In this document: positions 15,275-22,367 of the stretch, one piece after another
Layout of the letters: each line of letters starts with the position of its first letter
Numbering within the stretch: position 1 is the first letter of the stretch
DNA from: DAOTZS01 sp034434335
GTDB lineage: Bacteria > Chloroflexota > Anaerolineae > CG2-30-64-16
NCBI GenBank assembly: GCA_034434335.1
Contig: DAOTZS010000142.1
Coordinates: 1-24,574, forward strand
Direction: 5' to 3'
Length of the DNA: 24,574 bases
The notes under the pieces: generated by a model
What the model saw: only the letters and a program-made list of their open reading frames with translations
Databases searched by the model: none
Told to the model about the DNA's origin: nothing
Program-made: the position numbers and the translations under genes

Positions 15275-15498
15275 AGTTGGAAACGGCCGGCTCAAGCACC
15301 GGACCCTGGCGATACGCACATCTTGGGCTCGGCAACCTGAGAAGCACAAGTTGTGGGCTTCGTAGTAGCGGCTTCAGTCGCTTTCAGCGCATCCCTACTA
15401 TGAACAAAATCGCCAGTGTCCGGTCAGGCAGCGGAAGCGCGTCGGAAGTTGGTTGGGCTAGCCGATGAGAGCCCATGACGGGCCGGGTCAGGGGACGA

Positions 15499-16176
15499 AT
15501 GGCCGAGAAGATCCTCCTGGTGGATGACGAGCCAACTTTACTGGAGACACTGGCGTTCAACCTGCGCAACGCGGGGTATCAGGTGGTCACCGCCAGCGAC
15601 GGTGTCTCAGCACTGGAACGGGCGCGGGCCGAGAAGCCCGACCTGGTTATCCTGGACCTGATGCTGCCTGAGCTGGATGGGCTTACTGTGTGCCGGAGCC
15701 TGCGTCAGGTATCGGATGTGCCGATCCTGATGCTCACAGCGCGCACCGGAGAGCTGGATAAAATCGTGGGGCTGGAGAGCGGCGCGGACGATTACATGAC
15801 CAAGCCGTTCAGCCTGGGCGAACTGCAGGCCCGCATTCGCGCCCTGCTGCGGAGGGCCGGGCCACGGCGGGTGGGGGAAGAGCTGCGCTCAGGTGATCTG
15901 ACCCTCAACCTGGTCAGCCGGCGGGCCTTCCTGGGTGAACGCGAGCTGCTGCTGAGCCCGAAAGAGTTCAGCCTGCTGGCCGAGCTGATGCGCCATAAGG
16001 GCGCAGTTTTGTCGCGCGACCTGCTGCTGACCCGGGTGTGGGGTTACGATTTCTACGGCGACAGCCGCACCGTAGATGTGCATATCCGCTGGCTGCGCGA
16101 GAAGATCGAGGCTGACCCTTCGCAACCTGAGCGGATCGTGACGGTCCGCGGCATCGGTTATCGGTTTGAACAGTAG
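15499..16176 (+). CDS. OmpR/PhoB-family response regulator
   Basis: The receiver domain (residues 1-120) has the acidic pair Asp9-Asp10 in LLVDDEP, the phosphoacceptor Asp53 in LVILDLMLPELDG, Thr80 in LMLTAR and Lys102 in TKPF. The C-terminal winged-helix domain has LLLSPKEFSLLAELM, SRTVDVHIRWLREKIE and the ending TVRGIGYRFEQ. This is a complete PhoB/OmpR-type DNA-binding regulator of 225 residues. I chose the ATG at 15499 because AGGGGA precedes it and the protein then starts at MAEKILLVDDEP, the family's usual N-terminus. An in-frame ATG at 15475 adds eight residues and lacks a ribosome binding site. The partner kinase follows after 280 bp. Target genes are unknown. Confidence 0.95.
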   Translation: MAEKILLVDDEPTLLETLAFNLRNAGYQVVTASDGVSALERARAEKPDLVILDLMLPELDGLTVCRSLRQVSDVPILMLTARTGELDKIVGLESGADDYMTKPFSLGELQARIRALLRRAGPRRVGEELRSGDLTLNLVSRRAFLGERELLLSPKEFSLLAELMRHKGAVLSRDLLLTRVWGYDFYGDSRTVDVHIRWLREKIEADPSQPERIVTVRGIGYRFEQ

Positions 16177-16201
16177 TGGTTCCACCAGCACACGCCATAT
16201 A

Positions 16202-16221
16202 TTCAGGCTACAAAGCCTGAA
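16202..16221. repeat. Perfect 7-bp inverted repeat TTCAGGC/GCCTGAA
   Basis: TTCAGGC and GCCTGAA flank a 6-nt loop (TACAAA), 25 bp after the response regulator stop. The string TCAGGCTACAAAGC recurs at 18742-18755, next to the tandem repeat at 18757, so it marks a shared repeat family rather than a gene-specific terminator. Confidence 0.5.
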
Positions 16222-16312
16222 GGCGGCTTTGGGCCCTCACCCTCCTATTCCTCCCTTTCCCATTCAAGACGTGGCCCTCGGCTTGCAACCGGGGAGAGGG
16301 AGGAGAAGGAAG

Positions 16313-16353
16313 GGGTTTTGCGGAGGCGGCCTTCGGCCGCCTCCGCAAAACCC
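16313..16353. repeat. Perfect 19-bp stem-loop between regulator and kinase genes
   Basis: Arms 16313-16331 and 16335-16353 are perfectly complementary around a TTC loop. The stem begins GGGTTTTGCGG and ends in CAAAACCC, recalling the hairpin at 4177-4215, which has the same GGGTTTTG base. No U-tract follows on the plus strand. It could act as a partial terminator, or be a REP-like element whose copies share a design. Confidence 0.6.
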
Positions 16354-16364
16354 GCTTTGTTTAC

Positions 16365-16410
16365 CCCCTCTCCTCTCCCGCCGCCAAAAGCGTGCGGGAG
16401 AGGAGAGGGG
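16365..16410. repeat. Perfect 17-bp inverted repeat upstream of the kinase gene
   Basis: Arms 16365-16381 (CCCCTCTCCTCTCCCGC) and 16394-16410 are exact reverse complements around a 12-nt loop. The stem is strand-asymmetric, with polypyrimidine on one side and polypurine on the other. It lies 47 bp before the histidine kinase start and about 11 bp after the previous hairpin. Confidence 0.55.
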
Positions 16411-16456
16411 CGGGAGTGAGGTGAGGGCTGAACAGCTCCAAAGGGGATAGAGAAGC

Positions 16457-17620
16457 ATGACCGCACGCGAGTATGTGCTTTTGGTATTGCTCTTGCTGAC
16501 TCTGACCCTGTTGGCCCTGGCCTGGAGCCGCCTGCACCGCGCGCGCCGGCAGGTCCAGAGCGCGGCCAGGGAGCGTGCAGAAGCCCTGGCGGGCAAGGCT
16601 GAAGCTGAAAGCGCACTGCGCCGGGTGTTGAGCCACCTGGAAGCGTTGGGCGCAGCCAACCTCGATGCGCTGCTGATCGTGGACGATAGCCGTCAGATTG
16701 TCTGGGGCAACCAGGTGGCGTGGGAGATGTTCAACGCCGGGGAACCGGCTGTGGGGCAGAAGTTCATCGGCCTGGTCCACGACATGGAACTCAACCAGAC
16801 CGTAACGGACGCCATGGAGGGGCATCGGCCCATCGTCCGCCAGGCGGCTGTCAACGGCCGCACTCTGCGCATCCGGGCCATGCCGGTGATGGGGACAGGT
16901 GGCGCTGCTGTTGCCATTGAGGACGTCACCGAATTGCAACGACTGGGCCGCGCGCGACGCGATTTCGTCGCCAACATCTCCCACGAACTACGTACCCCGC
17001 TGGCGAACATAGACCTGGCTGCCCAGACCCTGCGCAATGGGGGCAGCCACGATCCCGGCCTGCGCCAGCGCCTGATCGAGCAGATCCAGGCCCAGGTCCA
17101 GACCTTGAGCCAGTTGAGCCAGGAGATGATGGACCTGGCCCAGATCGAATCGGGCCAGGTGTTGCTCAAGCTGGTCCCTGCGCCCCTGGCGCCCCTGGTC
17201 AGGCAGAGCATCGAGCACCTCTTGCCGCAGGCTACGGCCAAACATCAGCACGTCAGTATGGTGGTGCCCGACGAGCTGCAGGCCCTGATGGATGAACAAC
17301 AGGTAGGCCGCGTGCTGAACAACCTGATCCACAATGCCATCAAGTTCACGCCTGAAGGCGGGATCATCAGCGTTTACGCGCAGGTAGCAGGAGAGGATGT
17401 GCAGGTTTGCGTGGCCGACACCGGCCCAGGCATCCCACCGGAAGAGCACAGCCGCATCTTCGAGCGCTTCTACAAGCAGGACCGCGCTCGCTCAAAAGGT
17501 GGCACCGGCCTGGGGCTGGCCATCGCGCGCCACATCGTGGAAGGCCACGGAGGGCGCATCTGGGTCGAAAGTCAGCCGGGCCAGGGTGCCACCTTCTGCT
17601 TCACTCTCCCGCGCGCCTGA
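16457..17620 (+). CDS. PhoR-like membrane sensor histidine kinase
   Basis: The protein has 387 residues. A single N-terminal membrane helix (about 6-23) is followed by a short coiled-coil-like segment rich in Ala, Arg and Glu (27-60). A PAS domain follows (about 65-160: LDALLIVDDSRQIVWGNQVAWEMF). Next is the HisKA domain with the phosphorylated His176 in FVANISHELRTPL. The ATP-binding domain has the N box NLIHNAIKFTPEG (289), G1 DTGPGIP (321), F box IFERFYK and G2 GGTGLGLAI (348). There is essentially no extracytoplasmic sensor domain, so the signal is probably sensed in or near the membrane, by the PAS domain, or by a partner. It pairs with the regulator gene upstream. AAGGGGA gives a moderate ribosome binding site 9 bp before ATG. 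Confidence 0.95.
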   Translation: MTAREYVLLVLLLLTLTLLALAWSRLHRARRQVQSAARERAEALAGKAEAESALRRVLSHLEALGAANLDALLIVDDSRQIVWGNQVAWEMFNAGEPAVGQKFIGLVHDMELNQTVTDAMEGHRPIVRQAAVNGRTLRIRAMPVMGTGGAAVAIEDVTELQRLGRARRDFVANISHELRTPLANIDLAAQTLRNGGSHDPGLRQRLIEQIQAQVQTLSQLSQEMMDLAQIESGQVLLKLVPAPLAPLVRQSIEHLLPQATAKHQHVSMVVPDELQALMDEQQVGRVLNNLIHNAIKFTPEGGIISVYAQVAGEDVQVCVADTGPGIPPEEHSRIFERFYKQDRARSKGGTGLGLAIARHIVEGHGGRIWVESQPGQGATFCFTLPRA

Positions 17621-17631
17621 GCCAACCAGCG

Positions 17632-18651
17632 TTATCGCCGCCAGACAAGGTGGACCAGGTTACCAGCAGGATCGCGCTGCTTGAGGAAGACCGCCTTGCT
17701 GGTGGGCGTGATCTTGGGCTCTTCCAGTTCCACCCCTTTGCTGCGCAGCGCGGCCACGGCCGCGTCAAAGTCGGTCACCCGGATGGCCACGTGGCAGCGG
17801 TCGGTGATGGCCTGCTTTGAGACCTCAATACGGCCGGGGCCGCTGCCTTCCAGGAAGAAGCTCGTATCCCCCTCGGTCACCTTGAAGCCAAACAGTTGAG
17901 CATACCACTGGGCGATCTGGTCCGCGGCCGCGCCGGCGGAGGGATACAGCCCCACATGCTCTACCCCCTCGAAGAGCGCCGCTCCGCGCACCTCTCGGAT
18001 CCAGGCCAGCAACTGGGCAGTCTTGGCGCTGATAGCGTCGTAGTCCCCGGCCTCCAGCAGGTCTTTACGGATCAGGTGCGAGCCGATCCCCACGGCAGCC
18101 ACCCCAGCCTTGAACCAGGCGAAGATGCTCTCCCGGGTGGCTTCGACCCCGCCGGTGGGCATGATGCGGGTCCAGGGGCAGGGGCCCAGGATGGCTTTGA
18201 CGAAAGCCGGTCCCCCCACCGAGTCGCCCGGGAACACCTTGACGATCTCCACCCCCAGCTCCTCTGCCGCCGAGATCTCCGACGCGCTGCCGCAACCAGG
18301 GCTGTAGGGGATCTTGCGTCGGTTGCAGAAGCGGGCCACCGCTTCGTTGAGAATGGGGCCCACCACAAAGTCGGCCCCATAGGCCACATAGAGGGCGGCG
18401 GTCGGCTCGTCAACGATCGAGCCCACCCCCAGGATGAGCTCTGGCAATTCCCGAGCCCGGAAGAGGGCCAGCTCCTTGAAGACTTCAGCCGCCATGTCGC
18501 CCCGGTTCGTAAACTCCAGGATACGACAGCCACCGGCCACACAGGCCTTCGCCACCCGCTTCGCCACTTCAACATCTGGGTGGTAGAAGACCGGCACCAG
18601 GCCGGTGTTTACGATGGTGTTGAGCACTTCGAGTCTGCTAAAGCGTGCCAT
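17632..18651 (-). CDS. eda: KDPG/KHG aldolase fused to a C-terminal VOC (glyoxalase-like) domain
   Basis: Residues 1-222 match the class I KDPG/KHG aldolase family. Glu46 in RILEFTNRG is the likely general acid/base. LGVGSIVDEP replaces the typical GAGTV. Lys138 in EIVKVFPGD is the Schiff-base lysine. PTGGV (165-169) and GIGSHLI complete the phosphate-binding site. Residues about 228-339 form a vicinal-oxygen-chelate domain (FEGVEHVGLYP, AQWYAQLFGFKV, CHVAIRVTDFDAAVAALRSKG, RDPAGNLVHLVW). The aldolase part cleaves 2-keto-3-deoxy-6-phosphogluconate, or a related 2-keto-4-hydroxy acid, to pyruvate plus an aldehyde. The appended VOC domain may process that product or a stereoisomer, which is inference. 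AGGAG lies 8 bp before the ATG. The gene converges with the histidine kinase gene, leaving 11 bp between them. Confidence 0.9.
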   Translation of the reverse strand: MARFSRLEVLNTIVNTGLVPVFYHPDVEVAKRVAKACVAGGCRILEFTNRGDMAAEVFKELALFRARELPELILGVGSIVDEPTAALYVAYGADFVVGPILNEAVARFCNRRKIPYSPGCGSASEISAAEELGVEIVKVFPGDSVGGPAFVKAILGPCPWTRIMPTGGVEATRESIFAWFKAGVAAVGIGSHLIRKDLLEAGDYDAISAKTAQLLAWIREVRGAALFEGVEHVGLYPSAGAAADQIAQWYAQLFGFKVTEGDTSFFLEGSGPGRIEVSKQAITDRCHVAIRVTDFDAAVAALRSKGVELEEPKITPTSKAVFLKQRDPAGNLVHLVWRR

Positions 18652-18756
18652 TTGTTCATCTCCTGAGAAGGGTAGATTAGCTCGACAGCCTTGGACTCAC
18701 GTAACGATGGCCTCAGGTCGGCCCGACCGACGCTGAAGCAATCAGGCTACAAAGCT

Positions 18757-18888
18757 GTAGGGGCGACCCTTGTGGTCGCCCATGGGCATCAAGTTTATCG
18801 GTAGGGGCGACCCTTGTGGTCACCCATGGACATCAAGTTTTACCAGCAGGGGCGACCCTTGTGGTCGCCCCTTGACATCAAGTTAACG
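18757..18888. repeat. Three tandem ~44-bp units, each with a GGGGCGACC/GGTCGCCC hairpin
   Basis: Units at 18757-18800, 18801-18845 and 18846-18888 share GTAGGGGCGACCCTTGTGGT followed by CGCCC or CACCC and then a spacer ending in CATCAAGTT. Each unit folds into a short stem around CTTGT. The second unit carries a G-to-A change in the stem and the third begins GCAGGGG. The spacing is too regular for chance. Confidence 0.8.
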
Positions 18889-19038
18889 GTCACAGCTCCG
18901 TCCGCCGTTCTCCCAGCCTCTGCTTGCGAGGGCTGGGAGTACCGGGGAGGGTGGCCGCAGGCCGGGTGGGGGCCCGCCGCGCCTCTGCAGAGCCGGCAGG
19001 CTGGCCCCCACCCTGGCCCTCCCCTGCCGCGCCCGTAC

Positions 19039-19073
19039 CCGGGTAGCCGAAGGCAATGCCTTCGGCTACCCGG
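19039..19073. repeat. Perfect 16-bp stem-loop
   Basis: CCGGGTAGCCGAAGGC (19039-19054) and its exact reverse complement (19058-19073) flank an AAT loop. It is in the repeat island downstream of the RhaD-like gene. On the minus strand it is about 225 bp past that gene's stop, so it is probably not its terminator. Confidence 0.55.
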
Positions 19074-19113
19074 TGCGATTTCCGATCGCCCGCCCCTTAA
19101 ATTGATACCTGTT

Positions 19114-19149
19114 GGGGCAGGGACAAGCCCTGGGGCAGGGACAAGCCCT
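19114..19149. repeat. Direct duplication of an 18-mer
   Basis: GGGGCAGGGACAAGCCCT occurs twice head to tail at 19114-19131 and 19132-19149, then is followed by GCCCCTAC. It resembles a sequence-drifted relative of the GTAGGGGCGACC units at 18757. Confidence 0.6.
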
Positions 19150-19298
19150 GCCCCTACGGCAGGCGCCTGGCAATCACCCTCCACCGGGCGCCGCAGTCCC
19201 ATTGATGGGGCGCGGCTCAGTAGCCCGCCGACTTTATCGGCAGACTTGTCAACCCCTACATGGGCTGGTTTGCGCCAGGTCGCCGCGCAAGCCTCGTC

Positions 19299-20123
19299 CT
19301 AGAATACACACTGCTGCACACCAAAGGCCTCGCAAATGGCCCTGATCTCCTCGGCGGTCAAACCCTCTCCCTCTTCTCCATTGATCAGGTTCATATACTC
19401 GTAACGCGCGCCTGTCTCGGCGTATTCGATGCGGTCCCCCGCGCGCTTCACGGAGACGTCTGAGCGGGCCATGACCCCGTGTTTGGCCCACACCACGATG
19501 CGATGGTTGCGCAACGCGGTGACGGTGGCAGCCATCAGGGCGGGCGAACCGGGCAGCATGAAGGGTATGAACCCAATTCCCTCCGGCAAGTTAATAATGC
19601 TCTCCGGTTGCCAGCGCAGGATGTGCCGGCTCAGGTAGGTGCTGTCCTGGTAGCGCGGGATATGGCTCAGATAGGTCAGGTGAAGAGGCTGGGCATGGAT
19701 GACGGCATGGAAATTGGTGCCGGTGAGCCCGATTTGATCGCGATGCACAGCCAGGTGCGAGTTGAGTTCGCTGGTCAGGTGAGTGAACAGCCGGTTGGGA
19801 GAGGTGTAGAGCTGGGCCGTGAGCCCCCCTTCCTCGACGATTAGAAAGCCGAGGTTGGCCAGGGGATCTTCGATGATCTCGCGCAGGCGCCGGCCCGAGC
19901 CGGTGACCAGGAAACGGCAGCCGGCCAGTTCTGGCACAGGGTCGGGGAGGGGAATGGTCTCCAGGTTGGGAAACTTGCGCCGGGGATCCACGGGCCAGCC
20001 CAGATAGACGGAGATGTTGCCGGCCGCGCCCTCCGTGGCCTCAATCTCCGACAGCCGCCGGCCTGCCTTGCCGATAAGGGTAAGCATCTCGTCCAGGTCG
20101 GGGAAGGGGGGAGAGATAGCCAT
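19299..20123 (-). CDS. rhaD: RhaD-like rhamnulose-1-phosphate aldolase (class II aldolase/adducin family)
   Basis: The 274-residue protein follows E. coli RhaD along its length: GAAGNISVYLG near the N-terminus, RFLVTGSGRRLREI, EDPLANLGFLIVEE, THLTSELNSHLAVHR, the PEGIGFIPFMLPGS block, WAKHGVMAR and the end AICEAFGVQ. Enzymes of this group cleave L-rhamnulose-1-phosphate to dihydroxyacetone phosphate and lactaldehyde using a bound zinc. Here His143 and His215 correspond to two of the zinc ligands, Glu119 to the catalytic acid region, and the middle ligand of the H-x-H pair is Gln145 (HAQPLH). AGGAGGT lies 6 bp before the ATG. It is 22 bp downstream of the zinc-ribbon membrane protein gene, so the two are probably co-transcribed. 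The substrate could be another sugar phosphate of similar shape. Confidence 0.82.
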   Translation of the reverse strand: MAISPPFPDLDEMLTLIGKAGRRLSEIEATEGAAGNISVYLGWPVDPRRKFPNLETIPLPDPVPELAGCRFLVTGSGRRLREIIEDPLANLGFLIVEEGGLTAQLYTSPNRLFTHLTSELNSHLAVHRDQIGLTGTNFHAVIHAQPLHLTYLSHIPRYQDSTYLSRHILRWQPESIINLPEGIGFIPFMLPGSPALMAATVTALRNHRIVVWAKHGVMARSDVSVKRAGDRIEYAETGARYEYMNLINGEEGEGLTAEEIRAICEAFGVQQCVF

Positions 20124-20145
20124 TCCTGACCTCCTGGCAGGGCAT

Positions 20146-20742
20146 CTAATCGCTGGTATGCTCTATCGCCGCCTTCGGCACCATCACGGCCGGCGATGGG
20201 GCTGGCTCTGTCCACTCCCGCGCGTCGGGTGGGGCGAAGAGAGAGGGGGCCTCTTCTGGTTGTGCCTCGGAGGCAGGCAATTCGGCCACCGCCACCTCCT
20301 CCACAGGAGTAGTGCAGTAAGGGCAGACCACCCAGTCCAGGTCCAGGGGCCTGTGGCAGGTAGTGCAGGAGCGCCGCAGCTCGGTCCGGCAACGAGGGCA
20401 GACCAGCCACTCGGGCTCGGTCACCATCTGGCATGAAGGGCAGGCACGGCGGGCAGTAATGTCGCGCAGCAGCGCCTCCTCTTCCAACTGGCGATCATAG
20501 ACCTCGGCCAGGGTTTCGCGCGGGCGCAGCAGGAGGTAGAGCAAGAGCCCGGCCGGGCCGGTGAGGAGGACCAGGACCAGGGCCAGGAGCCAGGCGAAGA
20601 CATCGCGCGTCCGGGCCCGGATGTCGCGCAGGGTCCAGACAGCCAGCCCGATCCAGAAGGCGACCACGGTGGCCGTGACGACAGCCACGACCACTTCCAG
20701 GATAATGCCCACGGTATTCAGCAGCTCAGGGGGAAATTGCAT
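20146..20742 (-). CDS. Membrane protein with two zinc ribbons
   Basis: I chose the ATG at 20742 (198 residues). The frame extends upstream but runs through a promoter region and has no other support. Two membrane helices (about 11-37 and 48-72) enclose a short basic loop (RDIRARTRD) and resemble the phospholipase D-like N-terminal membrane module. A charged helix (RPRETLAEVYDRQLEEEALL) follows. Two four-Cys zinc ribbons come next: Cys101/104/115/118 (CPSC...CPRC) and Cys126/129/140/143 (CTTC...CPYC), forming a double zinc ribbon. The C-terminal 50 residues are Pro/Ala/Glu-rich and probably disordered. Function is unknown; such ribbons often mediate protein contacts. It is the first gene of a two-gene unit with rhaD. 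Confidence 0.75.
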   Translation of the reverse strand: MQFPPELLNTVGIILEVVVAVVTATVVAFWIGLAVWTLRDIRARTRDVFAWLLALVLVLLTGPAGLLLYLLLRPRETLAEVYDRQLEEEALLRDITARRACPSCQMVTEPEWLVCPRCRTELRRSCTTCHRPLDLDWVVCPYCTTPVEEVAVAELPASEAQPEEAPSLFAPPDAREWTEPAPSPAVMVPKAAIEHTSD

Positions 20743-20827
20743 GGTACAGACAACCTCACATCTTGCGTCTGGCACTTTGTCAGGCGTATTCGTTGTGGCC
20801 CGCCGCAGTATGCTGACGGGCATGCTG

Positions 20828-20856
20828 ATGATACCACAGGACGCGCGATGCCGCAA
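20828..20856 (-). promoter_or_regulatory. Minus-strand promoter TTGCGG-N17-TATCAT with TGG extension
   Basis: On the minus strand, TTGCGG (plus 20851-20856) is 17 bp from TATCAT (plus 20828-20833), and TGG directly precedes the -10. Transcription would begin about 80 bp before the zinc-ribbon protein gene and continue into rhaD. Confidence 0.55.
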
Positions 20857-20871
20857 AGGGGGGCGTGTAAT

Positions 20872-20891
20872 TTGACATGGTAAACGTTTAC
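20872..20891 (+). promoter_or_regulatory. -35 box and perfect LacI/GalR-type operator
   Basis: A consensus TTGACA (20872-20877) is followed after two bases by GTAAACGTTTAC (20880-20891), a perfect 12-bp palindrome with central CG, the classic LacI/GalR/CcpA-type operator. In an intact promoter the operator would fill the spacer, but no -10 hexamer is found at 16-18 bp. The sequence there is GCCCAG, already running into the truncated gene. The palindrome differs from the operator at 1055-1072, so a different LacI-family protein probably binds it. Confidence 0.6.
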
Positions 20892-22251
20892 TTCGCCCAG
20901 TGTCCTGGCCTGTCACTATCCCGTCCAGGAGGAGATTGCCGCCGTCGAATACCACATGTACCAGATCGCCAAGCTGTATCCGGGCATGACCAGGTATCTG
21001 GACAAGGATGGCTATCTGGAGCGGGCCTTCGGCACGGCCAGAGCCCATTTCACCCTGGCGGGCATGGATGACCTTCCGGCAGGGGCACGAGGATATTGGG
21101 CCTACACCCTGGGCCTGTACAACGAGTTGCTCATCGTTGACCTCATCCAGGCCCTGTACGAAGAAGGCCGGGCTGAGCAGGCAGACTGGCTGAAGCGCGA
21201 GTGGGAGAAAAAGGTCAAATACTTCGTTTACGACGACCCGTATCCGTTCAATTCGGAGTACCCTTTCGACACCACAGCTTTCGAGTCCTCGCACGCCATC
21301 GCCAGGTACGGGTTGGCGAATCCGTTGGAGCCAGATGAAAACCTGTGGTACGATAAGTACAAGGACAGGTGGTATTCGCACCCCGAGGTCAAGCGCGAGG
21401 ACTTTGAGCGCTTCATGGAGAGGCAGATCCAGGCCAACATCGCCTTGCGGGGCTGGCTAGAGCCAGCCTATTACCTCCTGGGGAGCGACTACCGGGGAGG
21501 CGTCTCTTCACGCTACGCGCTGAGCTACATGTCGCAGGCGGGAGGCTGGGCGATTGTGGACTATGCCCTGTATTACGCCAGCGACCCCGCGCCGTACCTG
21601 CGGCTGGGCTATGCCTCCTATCTGAGCTCCTGGGCGCTGATGAACGCGGGCACCCCAGAGACCAACTACGGCTACTGGTACCCTGGCCCAGAGAACGACG
21701 GCGCCTCTGGCTGGGCGATGACCCCTGAGAAGTACGGCCCCATGTGGATCCGAAAGGAAAACCGCCGCGGGGCCTGGTTCTACGATGGTGAAATCGAGAT
21801 CGGCTATTCCGCTGCGCTGCGCACGGCAGCCACGATCGTGATGGATGATCCCCTCTTTGGCCTCCTCGCCTATGGTGGCCTGCTGAGGGAGGCCGCTGGC
21901 CACCTGGAGGTGATGCCCAGGGATGGCCTGCGCCAGCGCTTCCACATGATCCGGGGCAAACAGCGGCTGCATATGCTCCTGGACCGGGACGGTTTCGCGG
22001 CGGAGCAACCCATCGTCGTGGACAACGGGTTGCGCCAGATCCGCTTTGCCCTGGAGAACCGGACACAGGACCAGCACGTTACCGGCCTGCGCCTGGCTGG
22101 CCTGCCGGCGGGCGACTACGGGGTGTATATTGACGGCAAGCTCGCCGCCCTGCTCAGTTCCAGAGCGGACGAGTGGATCGCGGTGGATTTGCCTACAGGT
22201 CTGGCCAACGTTTATGATATCGAGGTCCGATGGCAGCCTGGCCGAGCCTGA
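20884..22251 (+). pseudogene. Probable 5'-truncated DUF5695-like gene (C-terminal part)
   Basis: The frame is open from 20884 with no start codon until ATG 20956, and residues before that ATG already look like coding sequence (PVQEEIAAVEYH). The product (431 residues from the ATG) has features I associate with the C-terminal half of large DUF5695-type proteins, thought to be carbohydrate-active or secreted. Examples are YQIAKLYPGM, ARGYWAYTLGLYNELL, PFNSEYPFDTTAFESSHAIARYG, ALSYMSQAGGWAIVDYAL, TNYGYWYPGPENDGASGWAM, then a beta-rich end (GDYGVYIDGKLAALL). There is no signal peptide and no usable ribosome binding site. Upstream sits a -35 and operator without a -10. The simplest reading is a deletion that removed the -10 and the first few hundred codons. 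The family name is from memory; truncation is inferred. Confidence 0.6.
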
Positions 22252-22367
22252 AGGGAGCCAGGATAGTTGCGAGGGCGTTTGACGAGATCGCCAGTGAACG
22301 CTCTGCCCCTGAAGGGGGATGGCTCGCGGCCAGCAAAAAGCCAAACGCTTGATAGGAGGATAGCTCA

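Larger units (their letters stand above)
18667..19298. other. Gene-free repeat island, about 630 bp
   Basis: The gap between the two aldolase genes holds no believable gene but is dense in palindromes. Besides the tandem repeat (18757-18888), the duplicated 18-mer (19114-19149) and the hairpin (19039-19073), there is CTCCCAGCC / GGCTGGGAG at 18910-18939. A large imperfect inverted repeat spans about 18942-19033, pairing GCCGGGTGGGGGCC with GGCCCCCACCCTGGC. A GGTCGG-C-CCGACC palindrome lies at about 18717-18729. This looks like an accumulation site for REP-like elements. Confidence 0.55.

Noticed and set aside
18757..18888. CRISPR array
   Set aside because: There are only three units, of about 44 bp with unit-internal hairpins. 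The intervals are not unique spacers of constant length and no cas gene is near.
22279..22307. Promoter starting with TTGACG (22279-22284) ahead of the M24 peptidase gene
   Set aside because: No -10-like hexamer occurs at 16-18 bp downstream, so it cannot be supported.
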